A stretch of DNA of 64,000 nucleotides, from the NCBI RefSeq assembly GCF_900489465.1, contig NZ_UEFQ01000024.1, positions 310,001 through 374,000 of the forward strand, given 5' to 3'. The translations under genes and the position numbers were made by a program. Shown here one piece after another: positions 25,056 through 33,991 of the stretch. Numbering within the stretch: the stretch's first letter is position 1; every line of letters starts with the position of its first letter. Source of the stretch: Aequorivita sp. CIP111184 (GTDB lineage: Bacteria > Bacteroidota > Bacteroidia > Flavobacteriales > Flavobacteriaceae). The notes under the pieces were generated by a model. That model ran no database searches. It worked only from the letters and a program-made list of their open reading frames with translations, and had not been told where the DNA came from.

Positions 25056-28000
25056 TTACTCTTTATAATTTTTACGTTCAATCATATAATAAACTAAAGG
25101 CACAACAAGCAATGTTAACACAGTGGAAACAATAGTTCCACCCATTAATGAAATGGCAAGTCCTTGAAAAATGGGGTCAAAAAGTATTACAAATGCACCT
25201 ATCACAACCGTTCCAGCGGTTAATAAAATTGGGGTAGTTCTTACTGCTCCGGCTTCAATAACGGCTTGTTTAAGGGGGATTCCATCTGCAGTTCTCAAAT
25301 TTATAAAATCTATCAATAGCACAGAATTCCGTACCATAATTCCTGCTAAAGCAATCATCCCAATAAAGGAGGTAGCAGTGAAAAAAGCACCCAAAACCCA
25401 ATGGCCCACAATAATTCCAATTAATGACAAAGGAATAGCAACCATCATAACCACTGGTGCTTTAAAGTTTTGAAACCAACCTACAATCAAAATGTAAATG
25501 ATGATAATTACACCTAGAAAAGCAATTCCTAAATCTCGGAATACTTCTAAGGTTATCTGCCATTCACCATCCCATTTCACTGTGAAATCGTCTTCAAATT
25601 CAGGTTGCTCCAAGTACAATTCATTCATTTTATAACCCGCTGGCAATTTTATTTTATTCAGTTTATCGGTCATTCCCAGAATAGCGTACACAGGGCTTTC
25701 AAGTTCTCCAGCCATATCAGCCAAGACATAAACGACTCGCTTTTGGTTTTTCCTATAAATACTTTTTGCTCGGGTAGTTTCCTCAATATTTACCAAATCG
25801 CCCACCGAAACCATATTGCCTTGCTTGGAAGTAATTTTCAACTGCGAAATATCTTGGATAGTTGATTTTTCCTTTTCGTCCAACGCCAATAATATTCCTA
25901 CTTGATCGGTTACATTTTCATCGTAAAGATTGGTTACAGGCTTATCTGAAAGCGCCATATTCATTGTGTAAACAATCTGTTGGGGCGAAACGCCATAGCG
26001 CATTGCTTTCTCTTTGTCTATGATGAATTCGTATTCCGTTTGATCCGCCTCCACCATCCAATCTACATCTACAACATCTGGCGTTTCGTTTAATATATTC
26101 TCAAGTTGTTTTGCAACTGCAATTTGTTGGTCATAATTAGGACCGTAAACTTCAGCTACAATGGTTGAAAGTACAGGCGGTCCTGGTGGCACTTCCACTA
26201 TTTTAACGTTGGCGCCGTATTTCTTCCCGATTTCCTGAATATGCGGGCGAACTAATTTTGCTATATCGTGGCTTTGTTCATCCCGTTCTTCCTTATCGAT
26301 CAAATTTACTTGTATATCCGCATTATTGCTACCCCCACGAAGGTCGTAATGACGCACCAAACCGTTGAAAGTTATCGGCGCCGAGGTACCTATGTAGTTT
26401 TGATAATTAACCACGAGAGGCTGTGTTGAAAGGTATTGTCCAATCTCGCGAGTAACAACTGCAGTGCGTTCCAAAGTAGTTCCCTCGGGCATATCGATCA
26501 CTACTTGCATTTCGTTTTTATTGTCGAAAGGGAGCATTTTCACTGCAACCGATTTTGTAAAAAACAACATCATGGACCCCAAAAGAAGTACTATAGTTGT
26601 TCCCAGAAACAGCCAACGCGTTTTTTTATTTTCGATTAGAGGCATTTCAAATTTTGAATAAATTCTATATATGAAGGTGCTTTCTAATGGTTTTTCTGGC
26701 TTGGGTGCTTTTCCTTTTTTTTCTTTTTCGCGAAGGAAAATATAACCCAAATAAGGTGTTATGGTTAAAGCAACAAATAGCGAAAGTATCATTGCAATGG
26801 AAGCTCCAATAGGCATTGGCGACATATAAGGGCCCATCAATCCGGAAACAAAAGCCATTGGCAATACAGAAGCTATAACCGTGAATGTTGCCAAAATGGT
26901 TGGGTTTCCTACTTCATTTATCGCGTAAATAGCGGCTTGCTTAAACGGCAAGCGTTTCATCTTGAAATGCCGGTGCATATTTTCCGCAATAATAATGGAG
27001 TCATCCACTACAATTCCCGTTACGAAAACCAAGGCGAAAAGTGTAATTCTGTTTAGTGTATAGTCGAGTAAATAATAGCTCAAAAGCGTTAGCGCAAAGG
27101 TAATGGGCACCGAAAGGAAAACTACCAAACCACCACGCCAGCCCATGGCCAGCATTACCACTAAAGTTACAGCAATAATGGCGCCTATAAGGTGCATTAG
27201 GAGTTCCGAAACTTTGTTGGACGCTGTTTCGCCGTAATTTCGTGTGATTTCTACGTGAACATCATCTGGAATTAGGTTGCTTCGCAAATGATCTACCTTA
27301 TCGATAATCACGTCTGCGATTTTCATTGCATCGGCTCCTTTTCTTTTCGCTACCGAAATGGTTACAGCTGGATATTCCGAAGCGTATTTCGATAGATTTT
27401 CACTAGCTCCTCCAAATCCGAAGGAAACATATTTACTTGGAATTTCGGGGCCGTCAAATACAATGGCCACCTGCTTCAAATAAATAGGCTGGTTCTGCTG
27501 CACGCCAACAACTAAGTTTTCAACATCGGCTGCAGATTTTAGGAAACTGCCAGTTGAAACCAAAAACTCAGTATCGTTTTTATCAAAACTGCCCGAACTC
27601 ATTTGCTGGTTATTTGCCTTTATCATTTCGGCAACCGTTAAAAAGTCCAAACCACTAGCGGCCAATTTGTCTTTGTCCAATATAACCCGCAATTGGCGAT
27701 CACGACCCCCAATTTTGTGGGTTGTGGAAACCATATCCACTTTTTCAATTTCCTGTGTAAGTTCGTCAGCAATTTGTTTCAGCTGAAAATCGTCATAACT
27801 TTCACTCCAAAGCGTGACTCCCAACATTGGCACATCGTCAATGGCGCGCGGTTTTACAAGCGGCATAGTTACACCCGGAGGCATTTGGTCCATATGCTTG
27901 TTCATTTCGTTGTAAAGTTTTACGAAGGAACGTTCAATATCTTCCCCCACATAAAACTGTACGATTACCATTGCCCCTTCTTCGGAAGAAGTGGAATATA

Positions 28001-28253
28001 CATACTCCACCCCAGGAATATTGGAAACCAATTTTTCCAAAGGTTTCACAACCCTAGATTCAACCTCCGTTGGAGATGCGCCGGGGTAGCCCACAAAAAT
28101 GTCGGCCATTGCCACATCAATCTGCGGTTCCTCTTCACGCGGTATCAAAAACGAACTGTAAACTCCGATGACCATAAACACAATCATCAAAAGCACTGTA
28201 AGCTTCGAGCCTATAAATAACTTGGCAATTTTGCCAGCAAATCCGTCCTTCAT
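25056..28253 (-). CDS. RND efflux permease (HAE/AcrB-type)
   Basis: 1065 residues, full length for an RND inner-membrane pump: two repeats of one plus five helices with large periplasmic loops. The helix-4 segment TGIVVDDSIIIAENMHRH has the Asp pair of hydrophobe or organic-substrate pumps and lacks the DFG...D...E pattern of the metal pump at 37379. The N-terminus has IPREEEPQIDV and YPGASPTEVE, typical of AcrB/MexF relatives. The gene follows its adaptor by 2 bp. The substrate is unknown; control by a GTAAC-type site suggests a stress-linked substrate. Confidence 0.93.
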   Translation of the reverse strand: MKDGFAGKIAKLFIGSKLTVLLMIVFMVIGVYSSFLIPREEEPQIDVAMADIFVGYPGASPTEVESRVVKPLEKLVSNIPGVEYVYSTSSEEGAMVIVQFYVGEDIERSFVKLYNEMNKHMDQMPPGVTMPLVKPRAIDDVPMLGVTLWSESYDDFQLKQIADELTQEIEKVDMVSTTHKIGGRDRQLRVILDKDKLAASGLDFLTVAEMIKANNQQMSSGSFDKNDTEFLVSTGSFLKSAADVENLVVGVQQNQPIYLKQVAIVFDGPEIPSKYVSFGFGGASENLSKYASEYPAVTISVAKRKGADAMKIADVIIDKVDHLRSNLIPDDVHVEITRNYGETASNKVSELLMHLIGAIIAVTLVVMLAMGWRGGLVVFLSVPITFALTLLSYYLLDYTLNRITLFALVFVTGIVVDDSIIIAENMHRHFKMKRLPFKQAAIYAINEVGNPTILATFTVIASVLPMAFVSGLMGPYMSPMPIGASIAMILSLFVALTITPYLGYIFLREKEKKGKAPKPEKPLESTFIYRIYSKFEMPLIENKKTRWLFLGTTIVLLLGSMMLFFTKSVAVKMLPFDNKNEMQVVIDMPEGTTLERTAVVTREIGQYLSTQPLVVNYQNYIGTSAPITFNGLVRHYDLRGGSNNADIQVNLIDKEERDEQSHDIAKLVRPHIQEIGKKYGANVKIVEVPPGPPVLSTIVAEVYGPNYDQQIAVAKQLENILNETPDVVDVDWMVEADQTEYEFIIDKEKAMRYGVSPQQIVYTMNMALSDKPVTNLYDENVTDQVGILLALDEKEKSTIQDISQLKITSKQGNMVSVGDLVNIEETTRAKSIYRKNQKRVVYVLADMAGELESPVYAILGMTDKLNKIKLPAGYKMNELYLEQPEFEDDFTVKWDGEWQITLEVFRDLGIAFLGVIIIIYILIVGWFQNFKAPVVMMVAIPLSLIGIIVGHWVLGAFFTATSFIGMIALAGIMVRNSVLLIDFINLRTADGIPLKQAVIEAGAVRTTPILLTAGTVVIGAFVILFDPIFQGLAISLMGGTIVSTVLTLLVVPLVYYMIERKNYKE

Positions 28254-28255
28254 GA

Positions 28256-29335
28256 TTATTGTTTAATGGTTATTTTAGCACCGTTGAAAAGTTTTCCATC
28301 GGCAGAAATAATATAATTTTCATCTGCATTTAAGCCAGAAAGTACTTCCACATTATCGCCATAAGTGCGCCCAAGTCGCAACCAGCGAAGGAGAGCGGTA
28401 TTATTTTGACTCACCGTGTAAATTCCAGTTAATTGACCGCGTTTTACTAATGCTTCCGTTGGCACTAATACTGTAGTAACATCGGTTTTCTTTTCAATGG
28501 GAAATTGAACCGTAGCATACATTCCCGAAAGAATACTCTCGTCGGTTTTGTTTAAAACTACTTTAACCAAGTACTGCCCGCCTGTGTTTTTTGCGGAAGT
28601 ACTCACTTCGGTGACCGTCCCCGGAAGTATTTTATCTGAAGATTTTACAATCACTTTTACTTCGGTCCCAGATTTTATTTTTGAAATTTCACTTTCAGGA
28701 ACTGAAGCAGTAACTTCAAAATTCCCTGGACCTTCAATTGAAATTAAAGGTGCGCCGGGATTAGCCATATCGCCAGCTTCAATGGATTTGCTTGTAACAA
28801 CCCCGTTAAAAGGAGCGCGAAGATTTACATAAGCAAACTGCGACTGCACTTCATTTTTCATTTGTTTTGCACCTTCCAATCTGGCTTTTGCCATTTCGTA
28901 CCGGGCGCGTTGATCATCAAGTTCCTTTTGACTTGCACTGTTATCTGCAAACAGGTTTTGAAACCGTTGATAATCTTTTTCTGCATTATTGAAAGCAGCT
29001 TGTGCTTCAGTTATTCCTGCGCTTGTCTGCGCTTGTTTTGCTGAAAGATCTGAGTTATTGATGCTCACCAACAATTGCCCCTTTGTAACTTTTTGACCAA
29101 CGTTTACAAGAACTTTATCCACAAACCCCATCATACGGGTGCTTAGAGTTGCGCTATTCGCAGCTTCTATTTTTCCGCTGGCGGTTAAAAACGGCGTGTT
29201 GTTTTCTGCAGCTACAGAACTCACCGTTACGGGAACAGCAGGAGTACTATCAATTTTCTTTTCTTCGGAAGAATTATTACAGGCAGTAAAACTGAGAACC
29301 GCCGAAAATAAAAGTATGGTATATATTTTTTTCAT
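28256..29335 (-). CDS. RND adaptor (membrane-fusion) protein
   Basis: 359 residues with a lipoprotein signal (AVLSFTACNNSS). It shows the order lipoyl half (GFVDKVLVNVGQKVTKGQLL), a helical hairpin at about residues 95-160, the second lipoyl half (NLRAPFNGVVTSKSIEAGDM), a beta barrel and a membrane-proximal domain. It bridges the permease at 25056 and the outer-membrane factor at 29342, and lies between them with gaps of 2 and 6 bp. Confidence 0.92.
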   Translation of the reverse strand: MKKIYTILLFSAVLSFTACNNSSEEKKIDSTPAVPVTVSSVAAENNTPFLTASGKIEAANSATLSTRMMGFVDKVLVNVGQKVTKGQLLVSINNSDLSAKQAQTSAGITEAQAAFNNAEKDYQRFQNLFADNSASQKELDDQRARYEMAKARLEGAKQMKNEVQSQFAYVNLRAPFNGVVTSKSIEAGDMANPGAPLISIEGPGNFEVTASVPESEISKIKSGTEVKVIVKSSDKILPGTVTEVSTSAKNTGGQYLVKVVLNKTDESILSGMYATVQFPIEKKTDVTTVLVPTEALVKRGQLTGIYTVSQNNTALLRWLRLGRTYGDNVEVLSGLNADENYIISADGKLFNGAKITIKQ

Positions 29336-29341
29336 TACTGA

Positions 29342-30646
29342 TTAGTTTTTTGTTAAAAATTGAAGGTATGCCAAGGCGTAATTATGCTGAAAAACGGTGT
29401 TGAAATACTCCAACTGTTTCTGTGAAAACTGAGTTTCAGCACTCAATAAATCGGTTGTTCTTTCTAGTCCTTCCCCAAATCTATTGGTTCGAATTCGAAG
29501 TGCTTCTTTTGATTGTTCGAGCGCCAATTCAGTTAATTTTAAATTGCTCTTAGCGTCTTGAAACATACGTCGCGCCTTGTTAAGCTCCAATTGGCTATCG
29601 GCTTTATATTGTTCTAATTCGAGGTTTGCTTTGTTGAATTCGGCTTTGCTTTTTTGGGTTTTTCCGAAACGTTTGGAGCCTTCAAAAAGATTCCACGTTA
29701 AGGCCGCGCCGAATAAATATCCACTGGCATCTGCTTGAAAAATCTGATCGTCATAAAGTTCATAGCTTCCGTAAGCATTCAACCTTGGCAGAAAAGTCAT
29801 TTTATCTGCTTTGTAATTTTGTTTGTATGCATCTGCTACAAATTCCATAGCTTGAATATCGGCTCTGGAATCGGAAAGGCTTTCAACTGGGTTTAATTCC
29901 GAAGAAACCATAAGGGAATCCGTGGGTTTTAAAACACCAGATACTTCCTCATTCATTAAAACCGCCAGATATTCTGAAGCGTTAATCACATTGCTTTTTG
30001 CATATTGTAGTTGGTTCTCCACTTCGGTAACGCGCACTTGTACCGCCAAAACATCACTTTGCTGTAAGTAACCTTGTTTGAAACTATTATTAGCCAAACG
30101 GAAATTTTCATTAGCAGCTTTTAAAGCGTTTTCCAAAACGTCCACACTTTTATAAGCCAATTGCAACTGCATATATGCCTTTTCAGTTTCCAGGGAAAGG
30201 TAATCTCCCGTGCGAGCCAACTGCATTTGGGTTGCTTGCCATTTTGCTTTCGCAGCTTTTCGCTGAAAAATTCCATCAACATTTATAATGGGTTGCTGAA
30301 CCTCAAATTTTGTAGCGAACAGATTAATCTGTGAAGGATTGTTCAATTTATTCGGATCAAAATCTGATTGAGTAACTATTTCCTGATTCAGTTTAAAACC
30401 AAAAGCCATCAACGGATTGGTAGTCGCAGTTCCACTATGAGAAGCAGTAATATTGGGCAGAAAGACAGCATTGGTCTGGTTATAATCGCCTTTTGCGGAA
30501 AGAACTTGCTGCTCGCCGATTTTTAGTTTATTGTTTTGTTGAACCACCTTTTCCAGCACTTCTGCTTTGGAAATGGGAACAGTTTGCTGTGCGAAGAATA
30601 TCGCGGGCAACAAACCTATTAGTGTAATTATATTTTTAATCTTCAT
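29342..30646 (-). CDS. TolC-family outer-membrane factor of the RND pump
   Basis: 434 residues from the ATG at 30646. The longer frame to 30724 would run through the promoter and operator, and its extra residues are not a signal peptide. The signal is IITLIGLLPAIFFAQQ, followed by two outer-membrane-efflux repeats with long helices and LTWNLFEGSKRFG near residue 340. First gene of the leftward operon TolC-adaptor-RND. Its promoter holds a perfect GTAAC-N4-GTTAC site. Confidence 0.92.
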   Translation of the reverse strand: MKIKNIITLIGLLPAIFFAQQTVPISKAEVLEKVVQQNNKLKIGEQQVLSAKGDYNQTNAVFLPNITASHSGTATTNPLMAFGFKLNQEIVTQSDFDPNKLNNPSQINLFATKFEVQQPIINVDGIFQRKAAKAKWQATQMQLARTGDYLSLETEKAYMQLQLAYKSVDVLENALKAANENFRLANNSFKQGYLQQSDVLAVQVRVTEVENQLQYAKSNVINASEYLAVLMNEEVSGVLKPTDSLMVSSELNPVESLSDSRADIQAMEFVADAYKQNYKADKMTFLPRLNAYGSYELYDDQIFQADASGYLFGAALTWNLFEGSKRFGKTQKSKAEFNKANLELEQYKADSQLELNKARRMFQDAKSNLKLTELALEQSKEALRIRTNRFGEGLERTTDLLSAETQFSQKQLEYFNTVFQHNYALAYLQFLTKN

Positions 30647-30695
30647 TGCTATATTAAATTTGATGCAAACATACGCCAGAAAACAAGCTTGGTCA

Positions 30696-30709
30696 GTAAC
30701 TAATGTTAC
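30696..30709 (-). promoter_or_regulatory. GTAAC-class operator of the RND efflux operon
   Basis: GTAACTAATGTTAC, centred at 30702.5. A perfect -7 element TATGTTTG (30666-30673) ends 36.5 bp downstream on the minus strand. The predicted leader is about 15 nt before the ATG at 30646. Confidence 0.78.
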
Positions 30710-30717
30710 CAAACAAA

Positions 30718-30740
30718 AAAGCACCTGTTGGAGGTGCTTT
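30718..30740 (-). terminator. Intrinsic terminator after the cytochrome b561 gene
   Basis: The perfect stem AAAGCACCT / AGGTGCTTT with a 5-nt loop; on the minus strand it is followed by a T run. It isolates the DUF302-b561 unit from the RND promoter just downstream. Confidence 0.82.
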
Positions 30741-30808
30741 CTATAACTAAAAAATTTTCACATTTAAGGAACGAACCAACTAAGAAACGCTCCTAAATAC
30801 TTTGTGAA

Positions 30809-31381
30809 TCAATCATCAGAGCCACGCACTATTCTTGAAATAATTCCTTTTTGATTTGTAAATTCTGCTATTAATATTCCTCCAATATGGATAGCGATAA
30901 ATGCGATTAGGTAATAAATACCCAGTATATGAATTTCTTCCATTACTCCTTTTAAACTTTTTGGACCCCATACTATTACAAGTCCTGTAACCAAAGAAAC
31001 AACTACGCATACATAAAAAACGATATAAGACCACTTCTGAAATTTCTGCTTTGTGGTTAAGTTTTTAAGTAATGGACTTTGAAATTTCATACTTCCAAAA
31101 AAGGGTAAAATGAAGCGTAAACTGAACAATCCTGTTAAAACATACCCTAAATAAATATGCCAGTCCCACATAGGTTTTCTTATCTGTTTTGCTAGATCGA
31201 TGAGCTGCTCACTAGATAGCGATTGATCGGTACCACTGAGATAAGCCTGTATAATATCTGCCATATTATTTTTATTCATCCAAGTCAATCTCAGAAAAAT
31301 TGTTAATAATAGAAGTAGAAAGGTAATTGCGATAGCCCAATGGATTATTCTATAGGTTTTAGAATAGTTTACAGTTTCCAT
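30809..31381 (-). CDS. Cytochrome b561-type membrane protein
   Basis: 190 residues with four predicted membrane helices. Candidate haem-ligand histidines are in RIIHWAIAITFLL (helix 1), WDWHIYLGYVLTG (helix 2) and the pair HILGIYYLIAFIAIHIGGIL (helix 4). This fits the di-haem cytochrome b561 / Ni-Fe hydrogenase b-type family, which passes electrons between quinone and periplasmic partners. It lies 28 bp after the DUF302 gene and shares its promoter. The electron partner is not evident. Confidence 0.8.
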   Translation of the reverse strand: METVNYSKTYRIIHWAIAITFLLLLLTIFLRLTWMNKNNMADIIQAYLSGTDQSLSSEQLIDLAKQIRKPMWDWHIYLGYVLTGLFSLRFILPFFGSMKFQSPLLKNLTTKQKFQKWSYIVFYVCVVVSLVTGLVIVWGPKSLKGVMEEIHILGIYYLIAFIAIHIGGILIAEFTNQKGIISRIVRGSDD

Positions 31382-31409
31382 AAGTCTCGTTTTAAATTAA
31401 TGAATATTT

Positions 31410-31799
31410 CTAGATACTTTGAATAACTTTGGTTAACCTCTTTTGAACATCTTTGGCAATATCTCCCAAAGAATCATTTTCCACAGCCATCATTGAAGCT
31501 GCAGGATCTACTGCCGAAATTTCTATAATTCCGGGTTCGCGCTCCTGAACAATTACGTTACAGGGAAGCATCGTCCCAATTTTATTTTCTGCTTGCAGAG
31601 CTTGATACGCCATTTGTGGATTACAAGCACCGAGAATGGTATAATTATAAAAGTCTGCGTCCAACTTCTTTTTTAAGGTAGCTTTTAGGTCTATTTCGGT
31701 CAATACCCCGAAACCTTCCTCTTTTAAAGCCGCCGTTGTCTTTTCAATAGCGTCTTTAAAAGTTGTGTTTTTTAATGTTGTGCTTATGTAGTAACTCAT
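31410..31799 (-). CDS. DUF302 family protein
   Basis: 129 residues, soluble and without a signal peptide. The DUF302 features are FKDAIEKTTAALKEEGFGVLTEID, the NYTILGACNPQMAYQAL segment with a conserved Cys, and LLPCNV-like MLPCNVIVQE with a second Cys. The biochemical role of DUF302 is unsettled; it often sits near sulfur or stress genes. First gene of a two-gene unit with cytochrome b561, under a class II Crp/Fnr-type promoter with a perfect -7 element. Confidence 0.88.
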   Translation of the reverse strand: MSYYISTTLKNTTFKDAIEKTTAALKEEGFGVLTEIDLKATLKKKLDADFYNYTILGACNPQMAYQALQAENKIGTMLPCNVIVQEREPGIIEISAVDPAASMMAVENDSLGDIAKDVQKRLTKVIQSI

Positions 31800-31867
31800 G
31801 ATTCTAGCTTATTTAATTTACTTAAACATTCATAAACAAATGTATGATTGAAAAATGGGAGAATATG

Positions 31868-31879
31868 TGACAAATATCA
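31868..31879 (-). promoter_or_regulatory. Crp/Fnr-type operator of the DUF302-b561 unit
   Basis: TGACAAATATCA, centred at 31873.5. A perfect -7 element TACATTTG (31837-31844) ends 36.5 bp downstream on the minus strand. Confidence 0.78.
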
Positions 31880-31934
31880 TATAATTTTAAAAGTAACTCC
31901 TATCTGTTAATTTTTTCTTTAATTCTGAGGTTTT

Positions 31935-31948
31935 GTAACCTTTGTTAC
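31935..31948 (+). promoter_or_regulatory. GTAAC-class operator of the sulfur-related operon
   Basis: GTAACCTTTGTTAC, centred at 31941.5. A perfect -7 element TAAATTTG (31970-31977) ends 35.5 bp downstream on the plus strand, one base closer than elsewhere. The start codon at 31984 would give almost no leader. Confidence 0.75.
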
Positions 31949-31983
31949 ATTCAAAAAAAACAAAAATCATAAATTTGCATTTA

Positions 31984-32334
31984 ATGAATTCGAAGAACCT
32001 TATAGCCTTTGTTTTAGCAGGTCTTTTTTTAATGAACCTCATGCTTTCCCAATCTGCCAGCTTGCTGGAGGTTTTAACGGGTAAAGAGGTTACTGTCGTT
32101 CATCCATTTTGTAAAAAAGCGAAAACCAGCTCAAATAAAACAGATTCTTATAAAGTAGATAATTCAGCTTCGAGTTCCTTTGAGATTTCAGCAATTTGCA
32201 CTACAGTTTTCAACTTTAAAACTACTTCTTTTACGTTCTTTACTGTTAAAGATAATTTTAAGGAATACATCTTTGAAGACGCCCTTCACATAAATCTATT
32301 TGCAGAACGATTTTACATACCTCCCCGAGTTTAA
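31984..32334 (+). CDS. Small exported protein of unknown function
   Basis: 116 residues from the ATG at 31984; a TTG-initiated frame from 31942 would start inside the operator and is rejected. A hydrophobic N-terminus (LIAFVLAGLFLMNLML) looks like a signal or anchor. It is followed by VVHPFCKKAKTSS and a Ser-rich linker, with a second Cys in ISAICTTVF. I recognise no family. It leads the plus-strand cluster of DoxX, DsrE-like, TlpA-like and SoxB-like genes, 111 bp before DoxX. The transcript may be nearly leaderless. Confidence 0.6.
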   Translation: MNSKNLIAFVLAGLFLMNLMLSQSASLLEVLTGKEVTVVHPFCKKAKTSSNKTDSYKVDNSASSSFEISAICTTVFNFKTTSFTFFTVKDNFKEYIFEDALHINLFAERFYIPPRV

Positions 32335-32360
32335 CTTCTTCTTTAGTTAAAAATTACTCA

Positions 32361-32411
32361 TTGGTCACACCAATAGATTCCACGTATCAGGAAGTCTATT
32401 TCCTCGACCAA
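32361..32411 (+). other. Nested RNA hairpin between the small exported protein and DoxX
   Basis: TTGGTC (32361-32366) pairs with GACCAA (32406-32411). Inside, ATAGATTCC (32373-32381) pairs with GGAAGTCTAT (32390-32399) with one bulge. It lies in the transcribed gap of the operon and could shape RNA stability or attenuation. No T run follows, so a classical terminator is unlikely. Confidence 0.45.
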
Positions 32412-32445
32412 TAAAATCACAAATTACTTATTTAACTTTATAATT

Positions 32446-32853
32446 ATGACTCCAATTATAACGGTAAGCAGGCGTTCTATACAACTGCTTCGTATTATGG
32501 TGAGCGGGATATTTTTATCGGCGGGTTTCGGCCATTTAGTAAATATCGAAAAAACCGTTCGGCGTATTGAAATGGCTCAATTTAAGGGTTTTGCAAATTT
32601 TTTCGGAAATCTAGAACTGCTAGTAATACTTTCCGGAATTGTCATGCTGATCGCAGGAATAAGCTTTTTAATAGGCTTTAAAACCCGCTGGGCTGCTATT
32701 ATTTTATTGTTCGTATTAATACCCATAACCATTACAATTCAAATAGGGCAAATTACCAGTCTTGGCCCCCTATTTAAAAATATCGCCATCGCTGGCGGCC
32801 TATTATTTTTTATTCTAAACGATATAAAAACCTTTAAAAACGAAAAATTATGA
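32446..32853 (+). CDS. DoxX-family membrane protein
   Basis: 135 residues with four predicted membrane helices and the DoxX features LRIMVSGIFLSAGFGHLVN and LLIAGISFLIGFKTRWAA-type repeats. DoxX/DoxD relatives include the thiosulfate:quinone oxidoreductase subunit, and others act with sulfur or thiol oxidation partners. It overlaps the DsrE-like gene by 4 bp, so the two are translationally coupled. The neighbours support a sulfur role, which is inference. Confidence 0.82.
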   Translation: MTPIITVSRRSIQLLRIMVSGIFLSAGFGHLVNIEKTVRRIEMAQFKGFANFFGNLELLVILSGIVMLIAGISFLIGFKTRWAAIILLFVLIPITITIQIGQITSLGPLFKNIAIAGGLLFFILNDIKTFKNEKL

Positions 32854-33269
32854 AAGCAATTATTTCAACTATAATATTATCAATCTTTTTAATTTTAGGA
32901 AACACACAACAATCCTATTCACAAGAAAGTAAAACACAAAACTATGTGGTGCTTACAAAAAAAGTAGCACAATTAAAACCCATTTTGCTTGCTGCAAAAA
33001 CACTAGCAGAAGAAGATGGCGCAAACTTTGGCAGTTTTGAAATTATAGTATGTGGCAAAGAAATAGGTGATTTAACAGATATTGAAAAATTACAACCGCA
33101 TCTCACCGAAGCCAAAAAAATAGGTGCAACTATTGTTGCCTGCGGTTTCTCATTGAAGAAATTTAATGTAGCTAATAGTGAACTTCCGAAGGACATCAAA
33201 ATTGTGGATAATGGAATTTTATACAATTTCCAACTTCAGAAAAAGGGATACAAAAGTTTAAGTTTATAA
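32850..33269 (+). CDS. Exported DsrE/DsrF-like protein
   Basis: 139 residues with a signal peptide (IILSIFLILGNTQQSYSQ). The mature part has the DsrE/F-like alpha-beta pattern: YVVLTKKVAQLKPILLAAKTL, then FEIIVCGKEIGDL with one Cys and ATIVACGFSLKKF with the second Cys, at the place where DsrE-type proteins carry persulfide. These proteins act in sulfur transfer. It is probably periplasmic, coupled to DoxX by a 4-bp overlap and 17 bp before the TlpA-like gene. Confidence 0.8.
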   Translation: MKAIISTIILSIFLILGNTQQSYSQESKTQNYVVLTKKVAQLKPILLAAKTLAEEDGANFGSFEIIVCGKEIGDLTDIEKLQPHLTEAKKIGATIVACGFSLKKFNVANSELPKDIKIVDNGILYNFQLQKKGYKSLSL

Positions 33270-33286
33270 TATTTAATAAAAATAAA

Positions 33287-33898
33287 ATGGACAAAAAGAA
33301 AAAGAAAACTTGGATACAATACGGTGTTTTTGCCATAATCGCAATTACACTTTACGTAACTGGACTTCACACAGAAGTTATTGGCTTTGCACAACGTGGG
33401 CTTTTGGCCACAGGATTAATGAATCCAGATGTGGAAGAGATTGCACAAGTTCGTAAAGATGAAAATGAAACCGCAACTATTCAAAAACCTACCAAAGCAG
33501 ACTTCAATTTGAAATTGATAGATAGCGATGGTAATATTACCTCTTTGGAAAGTTTGAAAGGCAAAGTGATATTTATGAATTTTTGGGCCACCTGGTGCCC
33601 TCCTTGTATTGCGGAAATGCCCAGCATCGATAAATTACATGATGAAATGGGTGATGAAGTGGCTTTTGTAATGTTATCGCTAGATCAAGATTTTGAATTG
33701 GCCAAAGCATTTGATAAACGAAAGGGCTATAATCTACCTATTTATGCTCCAGCGAGCAATTTGCCAAGTATGTATGAATCTTCAGCAATTCCTACTACCT
33801 ACGTTATTGATGCCGATGGAAATCTGGCATTGACACATAAGGGAATGGCAGATTACAACAGTGATGAATTTAAAAAATTCCTTAATAGTTTAAAATAG
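33287..33898 (+). CDS. TlpA-like membrane-anchored thioredoxin
   Basis: 203 residues. A lysine-rich start and one membrane helix (residues 11-28) precede a thioredoxin domain with FWATWCPPCIAEMPS (CPPC active site) and a cis-Pro loop SAIPTTYVIDADG. This is the periplasmic TlpA/ResA/SoxW-like group that reduces disulfides. In a sulfur context it could reduce the SoxB-like or DsrE-like partners. It follows DsrE by 17 bp and precedes the SoxB-like gene by 93 bp. Confidence 0.88.
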   Translation: MDKKKKKTWIQYGVFAIIAITLYVTGLHTEVIGFAQRGLLATGLMNPDVEEIAQVRKDENETATIQKPTKADFNLKLIDSDGNITSLESLKGKVIFMNFWATWCPPCIAEMPSIDKLHDEMGDEVAFVMLSLDQDFELAKAFDKRKGYNLPIYAPASNLPSMYESSAIPTTYVIDADGNLALTHKGMADYNSDEFKKFLNSLK

Positions 33899-33991
33899 TA
33901 TTTTTCCGAAAAGGGATGGGGAATTGAAAATTTTTCCGTCCCTTTAGGAAGAATAATAATGTGATATTTAAAATTATAAAATATCGAAATT

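Noticed and set aside
27693-28220. Plus-strand open frame of 175 codons opposite the RND permease
   Set aside because: Antisense shadow of a strongly conserved gene; rich in His, Phe and Asn with no family pattern and no promoter.
29342-30724. Longer start for the TolC gene at 30724
   Set aside because: The extension covers the GTAAC operator and the -7 element and is not a signal peptide; the ATG at 30646 gives a proper signal.
31942-32334. TTG start at 31942 for the small exported protein
   Set aside because: The start lies inside the GTAAC palindrome and upstream of the -7 element, so it could not be on the predicted transcript.
33901-33953. Terminator between the TlpA-like and SoxB-like genes
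   Set aside because: A weak stem with a G-U pair and a 16-nt loop lacks a T run; read-through is more likely.
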